Positions 19,771 to 31,381 of a stretch of DNA of 64,000 nt are shown piece by piece. The notes under the pieces are model-generated. The model did not search any database and was not told the DNA's origin. It saw nothing but the letters and a program-made list of their open reading frames with translations. This stretch comes from Isoetes taiwanensis. Lineage: Eukaryota > Streptophyta > Lycopodiopsida > Isoetales > Isoetaceae. The stretch covers positions 7,832,655 through 7,896,654 of the forward strand of contig JAJEKV010000054.1 of assembly GCA_021234155.1 (NCBI GenBank), in the 5' to 3' direction. The position numbers were made by a program, and so were the translations under genes. Positions within the stretch are counted from its first letter, which is position 1, and every line of letters starts with the position of its first letter.

Positions 19771-19789
19771 CAACAGAAAAGTCATACAA

Positions 19790-21074
19790 TGTGGAAGAGA
19801 ACCTTCATCTTGTCGCACATCATTCAAATCCAAAACAACATCAGCTACATTAACCTTTCTAGGACATGGCACATACCTTAGTGCATGATCATAGGAAGTG
19901 CCTTGCCCATCTGTAAATGATAAAACTCCACTAGTTGTTGCCTTTAGAAATTTAGACAAGTGTTCGGATTTGTGACCAAAAGGTCTTCCCACATCTAGAT
20001 ATCTTTTATGAAAATTTTCATACAATACCTCCAACTTCATACCAATTTTGGTTACATCCAGTAAGTCCTTTTGAAATTATAAGCTCAACTGGTTAAGCTC
20101 CAATAAGACACCTGCTATGAGATGTATGACAAATTGAACCTAGAAAATACATATAAAGAAAAATTAAAAACAATCCATGAAAGAAATAGACATAAAGAAT
20201 AAAAAAATAATAACCATATCTGGAAGATTGTGACCTCCTCATAAAATTTAGTTTCGTCCAACTTTAACTGATGTAAGATCGCATGCATCAATTCAACTAA
20301 CCGTTCCATTACTTGGCCACGTGAGAGCCATCTCACTCCATGAATTTGTAATACACTCTTACGATCCTCTTCATAGAGGTCAAGAAGAGTATCTAGCTCA
20401 GCATGTCTCTTACTAGACCTCCCCAACCAAGAATAAACCTTGTTGGCAACTTTATCAACAAAAGTGAAGATAGAGGCACCAGATTCAAATGTATCTTTTA
20501 TAGCAAGGGCTTCCTTATGAGCAATGCAATGAACTCCTCTTACATGCGGATTTTTAGATTGAAAGCGTGTAACAACACCAGTTCGGCATCCTGTCATAGA
20601 AGATGCTCCATCCGTAGCAATAGCAATCAAGTTACTTTCATCTAAATCCATATTAGCCATTAAAGCTTATAATGCATGAAAAGAAGCCTCAGCAGTTGCA
20701 TTATCAAGCGGTAAGAGTTGAATAAAAGCACAAGTAGGCTCACCTTTCCCACAATCATTCAAATATTGAATGTAAACAATGAGATGCTTCTTTAAAGTTC
20801 GATCTGTAGACTCATCAATCAAAATTGAAAAAACCTCAGCCCATAAAGTAGTCCTTAAGGCATGCTTTATCGAGACAATGAACTCATGAGCTGCTTTATT
20901 ATTTGTATATGCACCATATTCATCTGTTGCTGGCACATTTGGAGTCTTGACATGCCTTTGATACGTACATAAATCAGAAAACCTCTTCAATGGGAAGTTG
21001 CAAGTGACCATAAAAAGTGCATTCTTCATACAAAGTATAATTCTATCTTGCTCCGCATGAACGGCAGTTTCCAT
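19790..21074 (-). pseudogene. hAT-type transposase (DUF4371-like), broken
   Basis: Minus-strand coding sequence of a hAT-superfamily transposase. From 21074 it reads through FPLKRFSDLCTYQRHVKTPN, FSILIDESTDRT and FIQLLPLDNATAEASFHAL. An in-frame TAA (near 20663) precedes NLIAIATDGASSMTGCRTGV, GVHCIAHKEALAIKD, SWLGRSSKRHAEL and HGVRWLSRGQVMERLVELM. This order matches DUF4371/hAT proteins, with the ESTD and ATDGA blocks around catalytic acidic residues. A further exon-like segment (20040-19800, NFHKRYLDVGRPFGHKSEHL) follows an AT-rich gap that could be an intron. The hATC dimerisation domain is missing. Nonsense and truncation make it a pseudogene. Confidence 0.75.
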
Positions 21075-22263
21075 TTGTTTTTTTTTATAACAACATATTC
21101 GACTGTTTTAGGGATATATGGTCTATGTTTCAGGATTGTTATTTTTACAACCATATCAAGTCCCCCTGGAACCCCCTGTTATTTTGCTACATATTCAAAG
21201 TCTAGTCTCCTGGCTCCACAAAAGAGATTACTTCTTAGAGGACTAAGTACAAGTGGAATTTGAAATTTTACATCATGTACAAAGAAAAGCATTGACTATA
21301 CTTTTAAAACATCCCAAAGCATTGAGACAATGGAATTAAAACATGCCAATATAAAAGATAAGATGAATTTTTACGTCCACGGGAACACTCTAAATGTATG
21401 CATTACGATATCCTTCAGAATACGACAACAAAATCAGAGGAAAACAATATGAAAAAAGCGGCCAACTAATTGTGCTCAACATCGATGTGCCTCGTCTCTT
21501 GTTGCCCACACATGGGATTTGGACCAGCAGATAATCTTATTAGTTCTACATCCTTCGAATGATATTGTAATATGGAAGCATTGGCATTCTACTTGAAGGA
21601 ATCCATATACACTCAACATCATTCAATGATGAAATGAACACTACCTCAAACTAGCAAATAGTGTCAATTGGTAGCTTGTTGCACTAAACCAATGAAAGGA
21701 CTTGATAAAGCTAAAGTTGCATCTCATGGCCTCGGCTTGTTACCAGAAGGCTGAGAAAATTCAGAGTGGTGCTTAATAGAGATGAAGCAACAAAGGCTTT
21801 TGGATAATTGTTGTCATAACTGTTCTTAGGGTAGGTAGACTTTTGACAGAGTTACCATCTGGTTGCTTGGTTACGCTTTGCACAAAGGCTGCGGGTGCGA
21901 CCATTTTAACAAAGCACAGGGGTGTGGCCACTTTAACATGATGTATGGAGATAACTACATAATTGTGCCATGCATGCAAGTGCTAAAATTTCAGTGCCCT
22001 CCCAAGCTAGAACCATGTAAAACCTCTCAGGCCGATTGTAGCTAAATAGTTTTAAACAACTACGCCTAGTAAGAGTTGAGGACGAGAAAAGAAAACTAAG
22101 GAGAAAGGTCGATCCTAAAGCTCGTTGGAAGCTGAAAATCCGGCCTCCATGACCCAATGAAACGAGCAAATGATGATCCTCGCCTTTCCGGCAATTAGAT
22201 TCTGTATTCAATCTTCCTGATCAGGTCAGTTCTGTTCTAACCTTTTCTCTAGGTTTTCATTAT
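21075..22263. other. Intergenic, nothing recognised
   Basis: 1.2 kb without a convincing ORF. It leads into the U2 promoter. No terminal inverted repeats of the hAT copy were identified. Confidence 0.5.
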
Positions 22264-22311
22264 ATCCCACGGTCATTGCTTAGAAGGGAAGATGCTATTT
22301 GTAGTATATAA
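22264..22311 (+). promoter_or_regulatory. Plant snRNA promoter: USE and TATA box
   Basis: ATCCCACGGTC at 22264-22274 resembles the plant upstream sequence element (consensus RTCCCACATCG). TATATAAG lies at 22305-22312, with about 30 bp between the two boxes. This longer USE-TATA spacing is the one known for RNA polymerase II snRNA genes; the polymerase III type is about 10 bp shorter. The predicted RNA start lies 31 bp after the TATA start. Confidence 0.7.
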
Positions 22312-22335
22312 GGACGAAGGAAACAAAGTAAACTC

Positions 22336-22525
22336 TTTCCTTTCTCGGCCTTTTGGCTAAGATCAAGTGTAGTATCTGTTCTTATCAGTTTAATAGCTGA
22401 TACGGGGTCCATAGGGCCCCAATGCTATTAATCTAATTTGTTGTGGGTTGTGGGCCTGTTGGGCAGCTTGCTGCCAAGGCTCTGTATGTCGCCTCTGCCT
22501 TACACTACTACTGTAGAGACATGGC
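22336..22525 (+). ncRNA. U2: U2 spliceosomal snRNA
   Basis: The 5' half is near-identical to plant U2: CTCGGCCTTTTGGCTAAGAT, then AAGTGTAGTATCTGTTCTTA, then TCAGTTTAATAGCTGAT. It includes the GTAGTA branch-point-pairing sequence and stem-loop IIa. U2 pairs with the intron branch site in the spliceosome. Stem-loop IIb differs in sequence but keeps pairing (GGGGTCCATAGGGCCCC). A Sm-like site AATTTGTTG follows. Stem-loops III (GGGCAGCTTGCTGCC region) and IV (CTCTGCC...TTACACTAC...GTAGAG) are plausible. Length is about 190 nt, like plant U2 (~196). An AGTTTAA at 22567-22573 resembles the plant snRNA 3' processing box. It could be an active gene or a variant copy; the promoter favours a real gene. 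Confidence 0.85.
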
Positions 22526-22589
22526 ATAGCCCTAAACCCTTTCCGCAAGGAGGGAGTTCTAAATAAAGTTTAACTAGGATTTAAACTTT

Positions 22590-25500
22590 TTTATTTTGCA
22601 GTTAATTTATTGATTTCCATGAGACCAAGAACAGGTTAGCTTTAAGTTTTTGATCCATGTGTGGACCTCATTTGTGTTTTAAGCATTTCCGTGTTTTCAT
22701 GTCTTTTTGTCATTCAACAAAACTATGAGTTTCATGTCTTTTTGTCATTCAACAAAACTATGAGTTTCAGAGGGTAAGTTTGCATTAGACTTCAGTCTCA
22801 ATTCAAGTCATCTCTTTTGTGAGTTTTAGATATCAGGTTATTCATGAAGGAAGCAGTTCACTGTTTAACAATCTAAATCACTTTCCCAAGATGGCATGAG
22901 ATGATTGACACTGCCTTATGGATTTCGCATGATCCTGCACCACCCCTGCCCTTAGATGTCATTCTCCAGCCGTTTCTCTGGTTCCTCCAAGAAAAATGGT
23001 GTTTTCAGTTCCAACTTTGTGGCCATTGCATCCAGATTTCCATGTGGTATTCCATGTACATCCGAGGGACCATTCTATAAAGTCTGTGCATAGGCGCAAT
23101 CAGTCTGCAATACTGATTGTGGTCATGCTTATATTCTCTTAGATACCTGTCAGATTCTAGTTTCCCCTTTGTTGCTACTAAAAAGAGAAACACGAGGTCC
23201 AGTGGCCAGTGGCAATGTAAGAGGGCTGTCTAACTGCAGCATGTAAGTTTTGGTTACTCGCAGGCAATAACTGTTCATTGCACCAAGAGTGTTGGCTTAT
23301 TTGATAGCTGGCAGGACCACCCACTTTGCGGGGCAAGCCTTTCTCACGGACATCAGTATTCTGGTTCCTTTCTAGCCTGAAACAATGAAGGCCAATATTT
23401 TCTTCCTTTAGCATTTCAAGAGGAGCAGTTCTAGGCAGTTGAGATAATAGATCTCAATGGATATAATGTGGAAGTTGCCCGCTGACAGAAACATTTCAAG
23501 GAATTGTAGCAGCATTGTGCACCACGTAGCCTATTCCTGTAGGAACGCCTCTTGATAGAAATATTACAGGGCGCATCTTGAACCATCTCGCTTATTCCAG
23601 TGGAAATGCCTCTAGAAATGTTTCTGTTTTATTCACAAGGTGCACATGAGCAAATTCATGTATATGCTCGTTCTGCTTTGAAAAGGCCAGTGAGAAATAG
23701 ACATAATCATTGCCATACCATGTCAAAGTGCCCTCCAACAGACTGTTTTGTTTGGCAAAGGCATTTCAAGAGTAGCAGTTATAGGCAATTTAGATCATTA
23801 AGTTGAAAATTAAATTGCCAGTCATGGAACAAATGATATGTCATTGTAGATGCTTTTGGTTTCAAATTGAAAGCTTTACTTATGAATGTACTGAGCCAGA
23901 TGTTAGAGATAAATGCATAAAGAACTTGGGTTGCTAATGTAGTTTCAATTGGTGGTGTGCAGAAAAATGTGCATGCAGACCCTTGCTATTGAGACTGCAC
24001 ATAGTGATTCACAGGTTTTGTGTTTTTTTCAAGTCCTAGGAAAATTGTGAGCTTCTTACCTTGGCATATCATTTTAAATATGTGTAGCTCTATCATATAA
24101 GTTCTAGTTGTTTGGGAGAGGTGTGTAGCTCTATCATATAAGTTCTAGTTGTTTGGGAGAGGTTTTACTTTGTAAAACGTGCTTCTGATTGTCTGCTTTC
24201 TACAAGTTGTATGTCTTTCAGGATCTAACTTTATTTTTGCAGTTAATTCATTGCTTTCCATGAGACCACGAACATGTATGGTCTTTGTTTGTGTTTTAAG
24301 CTTTGATGTCTTTTTGTCATTCAGCATTCGACTTCAGTTTCAATTCAAGTCATCTCTTCTTTGAGTTTTAGATATCATCTCTTCTTTGAGTTTTAGACTT
24401 GTAGCAGCATTGTGCACCACCTAGCCTATTCCTGTAGGAACGCCTCTTGATAGAAGTATATTACAAGGCGCATCTTGTTCTGCTTTGGAAAAGGACAATG
24501 AGAAATAGACAATCATTGCCAGCGCCTCGGATAGACTGTTTTGTTTGGCAAAGACATTCCAAGAGTAGCAGTTATAGGCAATTTAGATCATTAAGTTAAA
24601 AATTAAATTGCCAATCATGGAACAAATGATATATCATTGTAGATGCTTTTGGTTTTAAATTGAAAGCTTTACTTATGCATGTACTGAGCCAGATGTTAGA
24701 GATAAATGCATAAAAACTTGGGTTGCTAATGTAGTTTCAATCGGTTGTGCAGAAAAAATATGCATGCAAACCTTTGCTATTGAGAATGCACAATAGTGAT
24801 TCACAGGTTGTGTTTTTTTCAAGTCGTAGGAAAATTGTTAGCCTCTTACCTTGGCATATCATTTTAAATAGGTGTAGCTCTATCATAGAAGTTCTAGTTG
24901 TTTGGGAGAGGGTTACTTTGTAAAACGTGCTTCTGATTGTCTGCTTTCAAGAGGATACAAGTGCTATGTCTTTTGCAGTTAATTCATTACTTTCCATGAG
25001 ACCAAGAACAGGTTAGTTTTCCATGTATGGTCTTCATTTGTGTTTTAAGCTTTTATGTATTTTTGTCATTCAGCATTAGACTTCAGTTTCAATTCAAGTC
25101 ATCTCTTCTTTGAGTTTTAGATATCATCTCTTCTTTGAGTTTTAGAATTGTAGCATCGTTGTGCACCACCTAGCCTATTCCTGGAGGAACGCCTCTTGGT
25201 AGAAGTATATTACAAGGCGCATCTTGAACCATCTCGCTTATTCCAGTGGAAATGCCTCTAGAAATGTTTCTGTTTTATTCACAAGGTGCACATGAGCAAA
25301 TTCATGTATATGCTCGTTCTGCTTTGGAAAAGGCCAGTGAGAAATAGACAATCATTGCCATATCATATCAAAGCGCCTCCGATAGACTGTTTTGTTTGGC
25401 AAAGACATTTCAAGAGTAGCAGTTATGGGCAATTTAGATCATGAAGTTAAAAATTCATTGCTATATCATATCAAAGCGCCTCCGATAGACTGTTTTGTTT

Positions 25501-26970
25501 GGCAAAGACATTTCAAGAGTAGCAGTTATAGGCAATTTAGATCATTTTAAGTTAAAAATTAAATTGCCAATCATGGAACAAATATTGTATCATTGTAGAT
25601 GCTTTTGATTTTAAATTCGGAGCTGTACTTATGCTGTACTGAGCCAGATGTTAGAGATGAATGCATAAAAACTTGGGTTGCTAATGTAGTTTCAATCGGT
25701 TGTGTGCAGAAAAAATATGCATGCAAACCTTTGCTATTGAGAATGGACATAGTGATTAACAGGTTTTGTGTTTTTTTTTTTAGTCCTAGGAAAATTGTGA
25801 GCCTCTTACCTTGGCATATCATTTTAAATATGTGTAGCTCTATCATACAAGTTCTAGTTTGGGAGAGGGTTACTTTGTAAAACGTGCCTCTGATTGTCTG
25901 CTTTCTATAAGTGGTATGTCTTTCAGGATCTAACTTAATTTTTGCAGTTAAGTCATTACTTTCCATGAGACCAAGAACAGGTTAGTTTTCCATGTATGTC
26001 TTCATTTGTGTTTTAAGCTTTGATGTCTTTTTGTCGTTCAGCATTAGTCTTCATTTGTGTTTTAAGCTTTGATGTCTTTTTGTCATTCAGCATTAGACTT
26101 CAGTTTCAATTCAAGTCATCTCTTCTTTGAGTTTTAGATATCATCTCTTCTTTGAGTTTTAGAATTGTAGCAGCATTGTGCACCACCTAGCCTATTCCTG
26201 TAGGAACGTCTCTTGGTAGAAGTATATTACAAGGCGAGTTTCAATTCAAGTCATCTCTTCTTTGAGTTTTAGATATCATCTCTTCTTTGAGTTTTAGAAT
26301 TGTAGCAGCATTGTGCACCACCTAGCCTATTCCTGTAGGAACGTCTCTTGGTAGAAGTATATTACAAGGCGCATTTTGTACCATCTCGCTTATTCCAGTG
26401 AAAATGCCTCTAGAAATGTTTCTGTTTTATTCACAAGGTGCAGAGCAAATTCATGTATATGCTCATTCTGCTTTGGAAAAGGCCAGTGAGATAATAGAGA
26501 TAATCATTGCCATAGCATATCAAAGCGCCTCGGATAGACTGTTTTGTTTGGCAAAGACATTTCAAGAGTAGCAGTTATAGGCAATTTTGATCTTTAAGTT
26601 AAAAATTAAATTGCCAATCATGGAACAAATGATATATATCATTGTAGATGCTTGGGAATCATTGTAAATTGAAAGCTTTACTTATGCATGTACTGAGCCA
26701 AATGTTGATGAATGCATAAAGAACTTGGGTTGCCAATGCAGTTTCAATCAGTGTGGAAAAAATGTGCATGCAAATCTTTGCTATTGAGAATGCACATAGT
26801 GATTCACAGGTTTAGTGTTTTTTCCTAACTCCTAGGAAAATTGTGAGCCTCTTACCTTGGCATATCATTATACATGTGTAGCTCTATCATACAAGTTCTA
26901 GCTGTTTGGGAGAGGGTTACTTTGTAAAACGTGCTTATGATTGTCCTCTTTCAAGAGAATACGAAAGTGG
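22590..26970. repeat. Degenerate tandem array of ~0.8-1.05 kb units downstream of U2
   Basis: Four or more imperfect copies of one unit. The anchor TAAATTGCCAATCATGGAAC occurs near 23811, 24604, 25560 and 26607 (spacings ~793, ~956 and ~1047 bp). Other shared blocks are CTTTCCATGAGACCAAGAAC, TGTAGCTCTATCAT, TAGACTGTTTTGTTTGGCAA and GTGCACCACCTAGCCTATTC. Sub-repeats have expanded locally, for example a doubled 42-bp piece at 24081-24162 and a doubled ~130-bp piece near 26100-26350. No ORF or second snRNA is seen inside the units. Confidence 0.8.
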
Positions 26971-27685
26971 TATGTCTTTCAGGATTTGTAAGCTAGTCCC
27001 GTTTGTTGCTATTTTCTAACTTGCCATGGAACTTTAGCATTTGCACTCTTTATTTTGCATGCTAATTATTCTTCCATAATGTACTTGGAGTTGCAAACAT
27101 CATTGTATTTTGGCACATTTATTAAATTGTCATCATCTTTCATTTCTGCCCACTTTTCTTTTACTTTCATCAAATAGTATGCTTTATTGTCTATCTGTTT
27201 ATTTTAATGCATACATTGATCAGCGTTGCGCGAAGGAATCTATACATTAGAATCTATGCGTGATGCAACACTTTAGGGACCAGGGAGGAGGAGGAAAACA
27301 CTAGTTGTTGAAGTGCCAATTAAAGAGAGAATCCGAGGTTGCGATGGGCATAAGCACCTTTAATGTTGAAGATGGGCAGAAGGGCATTAAGGCGCATCCC
27401 CATTAGGCCGAAAACAGCCCCTACCTTTGCCATGTGGCAAATCGAGTTTGCAAAACTATCATTCCCATTATCTTCCTGGCTTTCCATTTTCGGCAATATG
27501 GCAAGGGCAACCTCACTTTTTTTGGAAACTATCCACTACTTCCGGATTGCCCAAGTTAGGCCTTCGTACCTTCTAGCAGAGATCTTGCCGATTGGACCAC
27601 TCCTCTCAGTAACAGAACTTGGCGCTATGGCATTCCTTCGTCATTATTCTTGTGGACACAACCGCAAATGTAGGTTTTCTTGCAG

Positions 27686-27837
27686 GTTTTCTTGGAGCCA
27701 AAATGAGGGGAGGCGGTAGAAATTTTGGATATGGAGCTGGTCAAATGTCTGGTTTCAGGGCTTTTTCATCCCAGCAAAAACAATTTAAGAATTCAATTGT
27801 GCAGTCTAAAAATAGGTCAACGATTGAGAAAATTAAG
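27686..27837 (+). CDS. Putative coding exon with mitochondrial-presequence-like N-terminus
   Basis: I do not recognise the gene. A good 3' splice site (TTTTCTTGCAG) ends at 27685, an ATG lies at 27703, and the frame runs 45 codons to AAG|GTACAC at 27837, a plausible donor. The peptide begins MRGGGRNFGYGAGQMSGFRA and continues FSSQQKQF. It is rich in Arg, Gly and Ser and free of acidic residues until near its end, as in plant mitochondrial targeting presequences, where RxF-SS motifs are common. No continuing exon was found in the next 500 bp. It may be a captured or relict exon, or chance. Confidence 0.25.
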
Positions 27838-28398
27838 GTACACCACTTCACGTTCCCTGTACACTTGATACATCATTGTACTTCAGATGAGATTTTATTT
27901 TCTGTTGTTTACAATATTGTTTTAGGTTGTGATATTGTTTGTTCAAGCATGTCCACAATGTAGTGAGATCTAGAGGTGTAATCATTCTCTTCAATTTGAG
28001 TTGAGACAGAGTAGATAATGGTCAAATGAATAAATAAGTTTATTGACATAAACTACAATAATTCTCTGACTAGTAATCCAGGTTCATCCAAACGTAAAGA
28101 GAACAAACTCTCTTGTTCTGAACATTAAAAAGACCAATTCTTTCCATCGAATACATCAACCATAGAAAGACTAAAATTTGGATGCTAATCTGGAGAGTAA
28201 TTACAATCATTTAAAATGAACCCAAACACCAGAAAGCTTCATAGAAAGCTTCATCAATACTTGATTTCCTTTCAATGCTTCATAAAGAATTTTCAATATT
28301 TCCTCCACCAAATGGGTACTATAACAGAATGATCTCTACTGGTATTAACAGTAAGACAAGCCTTGCTCATGATATTTACAAATTCAATAACAAAATTT
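27838..28398. other. Intergenic, AT-rich
   Basis: No gene or repeat was recognised. If the preceding exon is real, this could be intron. Confidence 0.4.
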
Positions 28399-29335
28399 TC
28401 AGAAATGTAAACAATCCATAGCTGGAAATTTAAACATCAATAAGATCATAAAATTTACAATATCTCCAGAATTAAAAATTTGGGATTGCACAATCGCCCA
28501 GAGATAGTCATATAAAACTTCTCGCAATTGATGCCCAGTATTGTGAGGCTCACGTCTAATTGGCTCATCTACATATGGCTCTGCGTGATTAAAGTCATGA
28601 AGGTGTAAGTAGCGATCTCCTCTATCTATCATGGCTCATCTACATATGGCTCTGCGTGATTAAAGTCATGAAGGTGTAAGTAGCGATCTCCTCTATCTAT
28701 CATGATGTTATGTAACAGGCAACAAGCAATAACAGTTCTAGACAGAGCCATCTTGTTGGGCTTGTAAAGCTTCCTATTTAGTAGTAGTTGCCAAGAACGT
28801 TTTAGAAGACCAAATGCACGATTTAGTAGTAGTTGCCAAGAACGTTTTAGAAGACCAAATGCACGTTCCACAGGTATGCGAGAAGATGAGTGCATGTAAT
28901 TGTACCTGTGTGTCCTGGGAGGTAAGTTTGTACCTTGATATGACACAACGAGCATGGCAACAAGGGGTAACCATCATCACCAATGATGAAATCTGGAATG
29001 CTTTGACTGCCTACTAGTATTGAAGGTCCATTCAATCTTTCTTGTCTTCCAACGAGCTGCGCAAAATTTGAAAGCTGGCGTGCATCATTGACACTACCTA
29101 GATATCTTGGAACAACATCCAAGAACTTCGTGCGGCTATCGACTGTGGCTTGTACTAGCATAGAGAAATTATTCTCTCTATCAAATCAATCAACTTCATT
29201 TTGATATTCAGGCAGCTCCATTATGATGTGTGTTGCATCAATGGCTCTATAACAATTTGGCAAGTCATGTATTGCCTGGAATCCACGCTTTACTGCAGCC
29301 ATATCATTGCCACTTGGCCACTATAAAAACCATCA
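28399..29335 (-). pseudogene. PIF/Harbinger-type DDE transposase, broken
   Basis: Minus-strand remnant of a Harbinger (ALP1-like) endonuclease. In order it has LPNCYRAIDATHI (first catalytic Asp), an in-frame stop shortly after, and KFLDVVPRYLGSVNDARQL. FIIGDDGYPLLPC (second Asp) follows, then RIPVERAFGLLKRSWQ (catalytic Glu) and ACCLLHNIMIDRGDRYLHL. All three acidic positions are visible. A frame change separates the second Asp block from the Glu block. Two short tandem duplications (28560-28701 and 28777-28866) lengthen the C-terminal part. The N-terminal helix-turn-helix region was not recognised. Confidence 0.8.
28560..28866. repeat. Two short tandem duplications inside the Harbinger remnant
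   Basis: A ~70-bp segment (GGCTCATCTACATATGGCTC... to ...CTCTATCTATCAT) is present twice, at about 28561-28631 and 28634-28701. A ~43-bp segment (GATTTAGTAGTAGTTGCCAA...) is present at about 28777 and 28820. The second duplicates RAFGLLKRSWQLLLN in the protein. Confidence 0.75.
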
Positions 29336-30724
29336 TCCAATTAAATTGGGATTATGTCAATTCCAAAATCACGCCAACCTGCAGTTGTTTTCTAGGGGAT
29401 TTTTATTTTTTTTTTATCTTTTTTTTTTTACTTGATAAATCACATAAATATTGCAGTTCCCATGAGTCGTTTTAAATGCGACTTGAAATATGCAAAACAG
29501 AAGGGCAAGTTGTTTAAGTTCATGACATCAAAATCCAAGAACATTGGAACAAAAATAATATGTAATTTGATAACAGATGACCTTATTTTCGGGGCAAGAG
29601 CAACCCCGAAATTATGGATACATGAAACAAATATCATTAAAAACAATCATATTTTCAAATAAAACATTAAGGGATCAATCCATGTTTTTCCATATATTTA
29701 ACAAGGTGTGTTTTTTTTTGGGCAAGAACAACCTTAAAATTATGGATATATCAAACAACTATCAATAAAAACAATGACATTCCAATTAAGGAATCAATCC
29801 ATGTTTTCTTACATAAGAAACAAGATTATCTTCCATGTTAGCTGCCTTGTCTAGTTCTGGATGCGATTCTAACACTCCACAAACTGTCATCCCCCTAGCC
29901 AAATTATTCGCAATAGCTATAAATTGGACTATTAACTCATATGTTGCAAAGTTCATAAGATGATGGATTCTGGGCTTGAGTTTGATGGTAGAAGCACACG
30001 AGGTATTATAAAAAGAGACAAACTTCTTAGCATTAATAACATCATATCTTGTAATGGAAAAGTAAGAAAGATATAAGATGACAAGTATATAACAAGTATG
30101 TCACATTTTTCATGTGGACAAGGAAACTTAATATTATCCAATAGAGAAATGAGATTGATACTAGAGATTCTCCAGCTAACAGCAAGACGAGAGAAAGATG
30201 ACTATATCTCCTAGCCAAGTCCTTTCTAATTATTTTCCAGGCTACTCTTAGAGTTCCCTGCACTTGTGCATTATTTGATTCGATGATTGAGGTGTTGTGG
30301 TTGTTACCCCTGCAAGTTCAAACTCGTCATCACATTCCTCTAATTATAGTTATGGAATAAAACAAATGATGCCAAGCGTGTATTGTAAAGGAAACTTAGT
30401 TATGAAACAAACCAAATCACACCAAGCTTGTATTAGCAAGCATAATATTCTAGAGGAAACCTAATATGGAACAAAACAAATCACGCCTAGCGTGTATTAA
30501 CGAGCACAATAATATTGTAAAGGTGAAGTTGAAGATATACCTTATACATCAACACCATTGTAAGATCCAGGCAAGGAGTTTTAGCACTAGGGAATTGGTT
30601 TTTTATTGCTAAGGTGCTAATATGTGGTCTAGGATCCACTCTGCTATAGACCAATGCACACTTGGCGTGATTTAAGATATCCACTCTTCTGGAAAATCAT
30701 GCTTAGCGTGTCCTAAATTCCCTC
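29336..30724. other. AT-rich region, possible relict minus-strand exon at 29815-29950
   Basis: No complete gene is seen. On the minus strand ~29950-29815 an open stretch reads FATYELIVQFIAIANNLARG and continues MTVCGVLESHPELDKAANME. It could be a lost exon of the neighbouring transposon, but I do not recognise it. Short repeats (TTAAAACAATCATATTTTC-type) occur around 29630-29800. Confidence 0.35.
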
Positions 30725-30730
30725 TTATAC

Positions 30731-31381
30731 TTGACTCATAGTTGGCTATATGATGGGCAAAATCAATATAGTGTGAAGAGGATTTATAGGGATTTGTGCC
30801 AAGATACCCCCTTGATAGCTGAGGTAAGGCTTGGGGTTAGTCTGGCAGACACCAAAACCTTACTGTCAAACTCCTGGAAGTCTATCTGTTCTAGGAAGAT
30901 TCAGTTTTTCAGATGGTTAGCTCTTCAAGGTGGATTAAGTACCAAGGAAAGATTGTTTAATAAGGGCATTTCGGTTGACGACAGATGTCCATTGGGCTGT
31001 CAGGTTACTGAATCCGTAGTGCATCTCTTCTTCTGTCCCCGGATTGCTGAATTTTGGCAGTGGGTTTGTCCTATTATTGGTATCATGTTAAGCCAACTGG
31101 TCTGGCCCGATCCGGTTTTCATCACGGATCGCTGCTGTATCGAAGCCTCTCTGGTGAATCTGACACTTTGGGTTATCTGGAAGCATCGTTGTGATGTGGC
31201 CTTAGGTGGTCAAAGGATCTCCATAGAGAAGTTAAAAAACTCTTTCAATATGGAGGTTGCTCTGATGGCTCTATCTCATCATAAGAAGAAAGGCATGAAA
31301 TACAACAAAGGACTTGATAAAGTGGGAACCTTGGTAGGGTTCTATTCATACTTCAGGTGCCATTGGGTTGATAACGAGTAA
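30731..31381 (+). pseudogene. 5'-truncated LINE ORF2 C-terminus (zf-RVT region)
   Basis: 216 codons homologous to the C-terminal part of the LINE ORF2 at 7842-11549. Shared blocks are CSRKIQFFRWLAL, HLFFCP, WVIWKHRCDVA and SFNMEVALMALSHH. Zinc ligands are visible in CPLGC...HLFFC. Truncation at the 5' side is typical of incomplete target-primed reverse transcription. Unlike the full-length copy, this C-terminus has no frameshift, and it stops at TAA (31379-31381). A 3' tail continues to about 31590, with no poly(A) seen. Sequence divergence indicates a different subfamily or an older insertion. Confidence 0.8.

Noticed and set aside
20070-20150. SINE-like A/B box pair (GCTCAACTGGTTAAGCTCC and a GGTTCAATT-like word)
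   Set aside because: It lies in a probable hAT intron, the spacing and order do not form a tRNA-related head, and there is no poly(A) or target duplication.
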